Source: Tsukamurella ocularis (lineage in GTDB: Bacteria; Actinomycetota; Actinomycetes; Mycobacteriales; Mycobacteriaceae). From it: a stretch of 64,000 nt of DNA. Positions 58,997-64,000 of this stretch are shown piece after piece (position 1 is the first letter of the stretch; each line of letters opens with the position of its first letter). Both the position numbers and the translations under genes were made by a program. The stretch is from contig NZ_JANUCJ010000001.1 in the NCBI RefSeq assembly GCF_024807615.1, forward strand, positions 934,361 to 998,360. Direction: 5' to 3'. The notes beneath the pieces were generated by a model. It did no database searches, was not told the DNA's origin, and saw only the letters and a list, made by a program, of their open reading frames with translations.

Positions 58997-60648
58997 TCGG
59001 CCCGGAAGACTGGACTCCCGCCGACGGCAAACAACTGGAACGCAACGCCCTAACGGCAGTAAAAGCCGATACCGGGAGCGTTGTGGTGGCTGCGGGACCG
59101 GGCGCGGGCAAGAGCGAGCTGCTAGCGCAGCGTGCGGACTTCCTCTTCCGCACCGGCGCGTGCCCCTACCCGCGCCGGATTCTCGCGGTGTCGTTCAAGG
59201 TCGATGCGGCGAGGAACCTGCGCGACCGAGTCCGCCTGCGTTCGGGCGCCCGCTACGCCGCAAGGTTCGACAGCTTCACGTTCCACGCGTTCGCGAAGCG
59301 AATCATCGACAACTACCGCCCCGCCTTGACGGGCCAAGACGCCCTGAACCCCGACTACCGGATCGACCAGACCACTCGGATCGAAGGCGAACAGATCACG
59401 TTCGCGGACATGGTGCCCCTCGCGCTCGACATCATCGAGAACAACCCCTACGCGCGCGGCGGAATCCGCCAGACCTACAGTCACGTGTTCTTCGACGAGT
59501 TCCAGGACGCTACTAGTGCCCAGTACGACCTCATCAAGGCCGCCTTCGGTGATTCGACTGCGCTTCTCACCGCAGTCGGGGATGTCAAACAACGTATCAT
59601 GGCGTTCGCTGGCGCTCTGGATGGGATTCTGCAAACGTTCGCTGACGACTTTGACGCCATTTCTCTTCCGCTGTTCCAGAACTTCCGCTCCGATCCACGG
59701 CTACGGCGCATGCAGAACCGAATGATCGCTGACATGGACCCCGAGGCGACTAGTGACCTAGAGAGCCTTGCCGGCGACGACGGCGTTATCGACATCTGCG
59801 GATTTGACTCTGATGTGGAAGAGGCCGATTTTATCGCCGGTCTCGTGCAGGAACGCCTCGACGCCGGCACTCCGCGATCCGAGGTCGTGGTACTGATCAG
59901 GCAACAACCTCACCTTGTCGGTTCCAAGCTGTTCAACGCGCTCACCGCACGTGGCATCCCCTTTCGCAATGAGCAGAAAGAACAAGACCTCGCCGCTGAA
60001 CCTGCTGCAGCGCTCCTCTTCAACTTCATCCGCGTGGTCGCCGACGATCGTCAGCCCGCCGCCTACGGAGACCTGATGCGCGTTGCCTCCCGATCAGACG
60101 CCTCCGAGGAGCCGCTCCGCTCCGACCGTCAACTCAAGAGGCTCCTCCAAGACGCCCGTGGAACGCTACGGGCTGCTCCGGAACTCGGCTCTGACATAGA
60201 TTTCTGGCGGGGATGGACGGACAGGCTGATGGTCCTGGTGACCCGCCCGGTCCTGCTGGCGTTGTCGCCTGGATATGCACAAGGTTCCCGATTCGATGAC
60301 GTTGTTGCACAGGCCTTGGACGCATTCGAGGCCGCCCTGAGTCTCGACGCAGCTCCGTCTCGTGCAATCCAGCACCTCTCGGACGTAGACGCCACTCGAA
60401 TACTGACGATCCACAAGTGCAAAGGACTCGAGTTCGAACACGTCATCATCCTCGGCGTCGAGAACGAGACGTTCTGGGGCAAGCCCGACCGGGCCCTAGC
60501 GGAGTTCTTCGTCGGCGTCTCACGCGCGAAACACCGACTCACCCTCACCTGGGCAAAGCATCGAGAGCGCCCGCATGGGCACCGCGGGAGATGGGACACA
60601 GCCCGAACAGCGCACGAAATCTACCTGGACTACGCACTCGACGTGTAG
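58993..60648 (+). CDS. UvrD/Rep-type helicase, GajB-like
   Basis: The 551-residue superfamily 1A helicase has Walker A AGPGAGKS (34-41), motif II DEFQD (168-172), motif III AVGDVKQRI, motif V IHKCKGLEFEHVII and motif VI VGVSRAKHRLTLT. It is shorter than housekeeping UvrD and about as long as GajB, with reduced 1B/2B domains. Its ATG overlaps the stop of the OLD gene (ATGA), the GajA-GajB order. In Gabija, nucleotide depletion by phage releases GajA nuclease activity and the helicase cooperates; that function is inferred here. Confidence 0.9.
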   Translation: MIGPEDWTPADGKQLERNALTAVKADTGSVVVAAGPGAGKSELLAQRADFLFRTGACPYPRRILAVSFKVDAARNLRDRVRLRSGARYAARFDSFTFHAFAKRIIDNYRPALTGQDALNPDYRIDQTTRIEGEQITFADMVPLALDIIENNPYARGGIRQTYSHVFFDEFQDATSAQYDLIKAAFGDSTALLTAVGDVKQRIMAFAGALDGILQTFADDFDAISLPLFQNFRSDPRLRRMQNRMIADMDPEATSDLESLAGDDGVIDICGFDSDVEEADFIAGLVQERLDAGTPRSEVVVLIRQQPHLVGSKLFNALTARGIPFRNEQKEQDLAAEPAAALLFNFIRVVADDRQPAAYGDLMRVASRSDASEEPLRSDRQLKRLLQDARGTLRAAPELGSDIDFWRGWTDRLMVLVTRPVLLALSPGYAQGSRFDDVVAQALDAFEAALSLDAAPSRAIQHLSDVDATRILTIHKCKGLEFEHVIILGVENETFWGKPDRALAEFFVGVSRAKHRLTLTWAKHRERPHGHRGRWDTARTAHEIYLDYALDV

Positions 60649-60958
60649 GGCGAAACGGTCGATAGCGGCTGTTAAGGGCGAGCGATCGGCCGGGGGGAGT
60701 AGCCATCGCAGAATTGGTAGGGCGCTGACGGAGCGAACGGAGCAGTTCGATGAACTGCGGGGCCGGGTCACGCAGTCGTAAGAGTCGTGACCTGGGCGTC
60801 ATTCATATCTGGATTGGTGAGGCGGATCGACAACGAATGCTGCTGCATCGATTCCGTCGGGTGCGATCGGCGAGGATTGCATACAGCGGCACTAGCGTGA
60901 CCACCACTACTCCAGCACAGGCTGCTTAATGACCATCTTTGGGTGTACACTGCCCGAC
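60649..60958. other. Right edge of the putative defence island
   Basis: 310 bases without a gene. It contains the degenerate second copy of the double hairpin seen after tRNA-Leu (60740-60795) and, near its end, a TACACT -10-like box (60946-60951) seven bases before the next ATG. Confidence 0.55.
60740..60795 (+). repeat. Degenerate right copy of the tRNA-Leu-flanking double hairpin
   Basis: GAGCAGTTCGATGAACTGC (60740-60758) matches the left copy at 18 of 19 bases. It is followed at the same distance by a weaker version of the second hairpin, GGTCACG...CGTGACC, with loop ...AAGAG... also shared. Confidence 0.6.
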
Positions 60959-61999
60959 ATGGATGCAGATGTGTTGCTCGGGTCCACCGAGACGAAGATT
61001 GTCGCCGCGCTCACGCGGCGCACCCTCGACGGCTACGCTGCCGTGGACCTGACGGACCTCATCGAGGACACCGCGGAGCCCCGGACGACGGTGCGCCGCG
61101 CTGTCGAGGATCTCGCAGACCGCGGTGAGGTTGAACTGGTGCGCGCCGGCCGGCGCGCGATCAGCGTCAAGCTGGCTGCCAGGCCCGCGGTCCTCACCGG
61201 CCTCGAGCATCTCGTCGTAGCACGGCAGGGGCCGCGCTACGCCGGGCCTTTCCACCGCACTGCCGGCCCTTACGGCGTATGCCCGTGGCTCGCCGGCGAC
61301 TACACCGACCACCCCGAACTGGTGGTGCACGCCGACCTGGAGCTGCCGGGTGAGCAATACCCGAACCACACTCTCCCCCTGGGGCACGCGCGGATCCTCG
61401 CCGACCATATCGAGCGGATTCTCATCCCACTGTGGTCGGTCGAACCCGCGCTGCAGGGCGCATACCGCGTGGGTCATTCCGACCGGGCCCGCGCACTATG
61501 CCGGTGGGCGCAGAGCGCGATCGGGGACTTGCCCGCCCCCCACTTCGTCCTCCGGCAGGCCGCGGGGTGGGCAGAGCGGGGCGGTCACCACTCCATCGGA
61601 ATGAAGGCTGAGCAGCGTGTCGCGCTCGACCTCAAGATCGCCGCAGCACACCTGACCAGGTGGGCGGAGGAGCTTCACGAGCTCACGAGAGCCACGCATG
61701 TTCGTGACGACGAGGCCCGTGAAGTCTTCCAGCTGCGCGGCCAGCTGCTGCGCGCCATCGACGGCGACGACGATCCCTTGTACCAGGAACACCTCGTCGA
61801 GCAGATTCGCATCCACGAGGGCAGGCTCGCCGCCGCCCGCGAGGGCCTGGTCTTCGCCTCCGAGCGGACCTCCGGATTCGGCGGGCCCGCCGACGACGTC
61901 GGCAACGCCGGCGAGGCGCTCCTCTCAGGTCTTTTCGACCGGGTCGCCCAGAATCTCACTGAGGTCGCTACCGACTTCCAGCCCCGCGCAACTACTTGA
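60959..61999 (+). CDS. Winged-helix protein of unknown function
   Basis: The 346-residue protein starts with a probable winged helix (about 1-70: TETKIVAALTRRTLDGYAAV, EPRTTVRRAVEDLADRGEVE, LVRAGRRAISVKL). The middle (about 75-200) has Trp/His-rich segments such as GPYGVCPWLAGDYTDHPELV. The C-terminal half is helical and may form a coiled coil (AEELHELTRATHVRDDEARE, HEGRLAAAREGLVFASE). I do not recognise the family; a DNA-binding regulator is plausible. The TACACT box seven bases before the ATG suggests a leaderless message. Confidence 0.7.
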   Translation: MDADVLLGSTETKIVAALTRRTLDGYAAVDLTDLIEDTAEPRTTVRRAVEDLADRGEVELVRAGRRAISVKLAARPAVLTGLEHLVVARQGPRYAGPFHRTAGPYGVCPWLAGDYTDHPELVVHADLELPGEQYPNHTLPLGHARILADHIERILIPLWSVEPALQGAYRVGHSDRARALCRWAQSAIGDLPAPHFVLRQAAGWAERGGHHSIGMKAEQRVALDLKIAAAHLTRWAEELHELTRATHVRDDEAREVFQLRGQLLRAIDGDDDPLYQEHLVEQIRIHEGRLAAAREGLVFASERTSGFGGPADDVGNAGEALLSGLFDRVAQNLTEVATDFQPRATT

Positions 62000-62139
62000 A
62001 CTCTCCGCGCGCTACTACGGTCCTGGGCTTGTAGGGCTGACTATCAGAGTTGAGACGCGGTTTTCGAGCGGCCCAGTGACCTATTCGGGTCAGGCCCTTG
62101 CGATCGCCCCAGCTGCGTCCCCCCTGGCACACTCAGAGC

Positions 62140-62526
62140 ATGGACGACGTTCTGACTGAGGATGCCCTCGCAGGTATTCGTGCACGTTTTCTCCCCGGGG
62201 CGTACCCGATGTTAGACATCCAGCCTGGGTGGTACCCGATCGTTGTTGACCTCGATCGAGAGCTCAATTCGATCGATCCGGAGTATCAGTTGGTGCAGGT
62301 CAAGGAGAAGTTCGGTGGTCTGCGCTACTACGTGGAGTTTGCGCCCGACAGGCCGCGTCCCGGGTTTGATGCCCTGATTCGGGCGGCGGAGCTGCGGTCG
62401 GAGCGAACATGTGAGGTATGCGGCGCTGAAGGGGGGCCGGCGCATCGGGGGAGCTGGGTTCGGACGCTCTGTGCTGCCGACGCGGCGGCGGACGATTTCG
62501 TCCCGGATGCGGACATCGTGGACTGA
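62140..62526 (+). CDS. Small protein with KEKFGGLRYY motif and zinc ribbon
   Basis: The 128-residue protein has PGWYPIVVDLDRELNSIDPE, QVKEKFGGLRYYVEFAPD and a C-terminal CEVCG...TLC set of cysteines, a possible zinc knuckle. I recall this pattern from a widespread family of unknown function found in bacteria, phages and plasmids. The ATG at 62140 has no clear ribosome site. It stands alone on the plus strand. Confidence 0.7.
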   Translation: MDDVLTEDALAGIRARFLPGAYPMLDIQPGWYPIVVDLDRELNSIDPEYQLVQVKEKFGGLRYYVEFAPDRPRPGFDALIRAAELRSERTCEVCGAEGGPAHRGSWVRTLCAADAAADDFVPDADIVD

Positions 62527-62545
62527 TCCGCGAAGCCGGGGGTGC

Positions 62546-62878
62546 TCATCTGTCGGTCGCGGCGCCGATCTGTTCCAAGGGCACGGTGACCTCGTGATCG
62601 CCGTAGGTGAGGGTGATGCCGACCTCGCGGACACCAGCAGCGGCGGGGTGGACCTGTAGCGCCGCCAGAACGTCGGTGACTTCGGCGGTGCCGGTTGCGG
62701 CCACGAGGGTAGCTACTGCGCCGCGGAGAGTTTCGATGGCGCCGCGGTGACGCTCGTCGATCACCTGCTGTTCAGCGAGGATCGCGTCGACGTGCGCACG
62801 AAGCTCTGGATCGGACGGTATCCGGTCGAGGCGCTCATTGCCGGACCTGAGTCTGGCTGATCGGTTGGGCCTGGTCAT
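62546..62878 (-). CDS. Small hypothetical protein
   Basis: The 110-residue product has a basic N-terminus (MTRPNRSARLRSGN), a helical centre (ELRAHVDAILAEQQVIDERH) and a C-terminal beta-rich part (GITLTYGDHEVTVPLEQI). The ATG at 62878 is preceded by GATACT at six to seven bases, a possible leaderless start. It diverges from the gene at 62950. I see no family motif. Confidence 0.5.
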   Translation of the reverse strand: MTRPNRSARLRSGNERLDRIPSDPELRAHVDAILAEQQVIDERHRGAIETLRGAVATLVAATGTAEVTDVLAALQVHPAAAGVREVGITLTYGDHEVTVPLEQIGAATDR

Positions 62879-62949
62879 GTGTGGAGTATCCACCCTGGGG
62901 CGCGGATCGGGGTGGACAAGTCTGACGGAATCACAGGATCATCGACACC

Positions 62950-63366
62950 GTGACAGACGATGCTGCGACCCCACTGGACGCTGGTGGCAACGTGCTTGAC
63001 GAGATCGTCGGGCCGTTCTGGGATGCTGACAGTGCCGCCGCCTACCTGTCGCTGCGCGCGGACGAACTCGCCAGGAAGATCGAATCGGATCAGATCATCT
63101 GGGTGCCCCTCGCGAGCGGCACGCGGGTGTTCCCCGCCTGGCAGTTCGCCGCCGATCGCGAAGCTCAGGACAGGCTGCTGATCGTGTGGAAGGCGCTGCG
63201 AGCGGACGCAGATCCCTGGACCGCCGCGGTCTGGATGTGCTCGCCGGCGCGCGACCTCGACGGACAGTCGGTCCTCGACTACCTGGTAGGCGATCCATCG
63301 GATCCCCATCGTCTCGCGACGGTGATGGACCTTGTCGCCGTGGATACCGCAGGATGGCGGCAATAG
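62950..63366 (+). CDS. Possible antitoxin with Xre/MbcA/ParS-like toxin-binding region
   Basis: The 138-residue protein has a helical N-terminal part with a substrate-like helix-turn-helix (DADSAAAYLSLRADELARKI), then VFPAWQF and a C-terminal stretch with DPWTAAVWMCSPARDLDGQS and VLDYLVGDPSDPHRLATVMD, similar to DUF2384 domains of mycobacterial antitoxins paired with RES toxins. It overlaps the next gene by 13 bases. The partner does not look like a RES toxin, so the pairing is open. Confidence 0.6.
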   Translation: MTDDAATPLDAGGNVLDEIVGPFWDADSAAAYLSLRADELARKIESDQIIWVPLASGTRVFPAWQFAADREAQDRLLIVWKALRADADPWTAAVWMCSPARDLDGQSVLDYLVGDPSDPHRLATVMDLVAVDTAGWRQ

Positions 63367-63743
63367 GCGTGGCCGGCGGACAGGTTCAGGAGCCTACTGA
63401 GGGCGGGAGTTATGAAGGGCACCCTCGCCACGGAGGGCGATACCTGGTGCGCTCACGCAGCGCGGGCACGGATGTGTGGGCCGCTCTCGAGGTCGACGGA
63501 AAGTTGTACTGCTACCTCCCCGCGTCGGGGAGCTTCCATTTCAATCGGGGCCTCACGGCTGACTGGATATGGGACCGCGAACTGGATTACCAGCCAATCA
63601 CCACCGCGCAGGTTCGCGATTGGACCGCCGCCGGCGCGGTCGGCGCGCTCGATCCGGTCGAACACAGCGCCGTTCTCCGTTCATTGCTTGAGGCGCGCTT
63701 GCTGACCGACGGCGCACTCAATTTCGTCGTCGAATCCGATTGA
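63354..63743 (+). CDS. Unknown partner of the antitoxin-like gene
   Basis: The 129-residue product starts at an ATG that overlaps the upstream gene by 13 bases; a GTG at 63369 is also possible. It has RYLVRSRSAGTDVWAALEVD, GKLYCYLPASGSFHFNRGL and YQPITTAQVRDWTAAGAVG. No signal peptide or membrane helix is seen. I do not recognise the family; overlap with an antitoxin-like gene makes a toxin or an immunity role possible. Confidence 0.55.
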   Translation: MAAIGVAGGQVQEPTEGGSYEGHPRHGGRYLVRSRSAGTDVWAALEVDGKLYCYLPASGSFHFNRGLTADWIWDRELDYQPITTAQVRDWTAAGAVGALDPVEHSAVLRSLLEARLLTDGALNFVVESD

Positions 63744-64000
63744 CGTGCCGAGGCTTTCGTGGTGCCTCGACGCGAAGCCGTCGGCCTCCAGCCTCTCGGT
63801 TTCCGCCATCGTTGAGATCCCCAGTTTGTCTCGGTGCAGAACCAGTACGTTTAGATTCCGTTCTGCGGCACCGTCGTGGTCGTTCACTCGCTGGAATACG
63901 AGCGAGTGCGCGAGGAGATCGTCATAGTCATCGTTGCGGATTGATCAAGACGTCGGGCAACGATTCCGTCGAACGTGCTCGCCGCCAGCAGGAGCTACAG
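63744..64000. other. Right end of window, no assignable gene
   Basis: On the minus strand an open frame from about 63939 into the preceding gene reads RNDDYDDLLAHSLVFQRVN and NLNVLVLHRDKLGISTMAET. It has no good start codon and is preceded by TGA, so it may be a gene remnant or chance. Nothing else is clear. Confidence 0.35.

Noticed and set aside
60690-60760. tRNA-like words (AATTGGTAGGGCG, GTTCGAT) before the right repeat
   Set aside because: No acceptor stem and no standard anticodon arm could be drawn; it is not a tRNA gene.
53275-60800. Prophage or integrative element with its own integrase
   Set aside because: No integrase, transposase, excisionase or structural phage gene is present between the repeats.
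63354-63743. RES-domain toxin
   Set aside because: The Arg-Glu-Ser pattern and RES-type segments are absent.

Overview
The window is chromosomal DNA of a high-GC actinobacterium of the order Mycobacteriales. From 1 to about 53,300 the gene order is almost that of the Mycobacterium origin region (Rv3910 to Rv0020c around dnaA). Extra genes and the separate pseudokinase gene point to a relative such as Tsukamurella or Gordonia rather than Mycobacterium itself; the genus is an inference. Replication genes radiate from oriC at about 22.4-22.6 kb.

Layout. 1-11.9 kb: MurJ-partner pseudokinase, an unknown gene, a 3-methyladenine glycosylase, bifunctional PutA, sigM with its anti-sigma-like gene, trxB-trxA, the peptidoglycan regulator cwlM and an Rv3916c-like gene. 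11.9-16.4 kb: parB, parA, a 1.8-kb gene-free centromere with four parS sites (two more lie in parA and at the rsmG start), and rsmG. 16.5-19.3 kb: jag, yidC, yidD, rnpA, rpmH. 19.3-35.6 kb: dnaA, an MmpS-like gene facing it, oriC, dnaN, gnd, recF, an inserted glycosyltransferase/MFS pair, a DUF721 gene, gyrB, gyrA and a DUF3566 gene. 35.7-42.6 kb: tRNA-Ile, tRNA-Ala, two CNNM/CBS proteins, a cobalamin riboswitch with cbtB-cbtA, small membrane genes, ppiA, an NlpC/P60 hydrolase, a PH-domain gene and crgA. 42.6-53.3 kb: trpG, then the signalling and cell-wall operon fhaA, fhaB, pstP, rodA, pbpA, pknA, pknB (minus strand), ending at tRNA-Leu(CAG).

53.3-64 kb is accessory. Next to tRNA-Leu lie a relic of a CBASS-type sensor domain, a two-gene minus-strand module (an Mrr-like nuclease fused to a long unknown region, plus a 253-residue partner) and, diverging from it, an OLD-nuclease/UvrD-helicase pair that matches the Gabija layout. 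A degenerate copy of the double hairpin just after tRNA-Leu recurs at about 60.75 kb, as if it bounded an inserted defence island of about 7.5 kb. Beyond it are small unknown genes, including a possible toxin-antitoxin-like pair.

Functional threads. PknA/PknB and the phosphatase PstP regulate wall growth through FhaA, FhaB, CwlM and the MurJ-partner pseudokinase, all encoded here, together with RodA, PbpA and CrgA. ParAB-parS, DnaA-oriC, DnaN, RecF and gyrase form the replication and segregation core. The sigM-anti-sigma-trxBA cluster carries ECF-type promoters suggestive of redox control. All calls rest on reading motifs and gene order; no database search was run.
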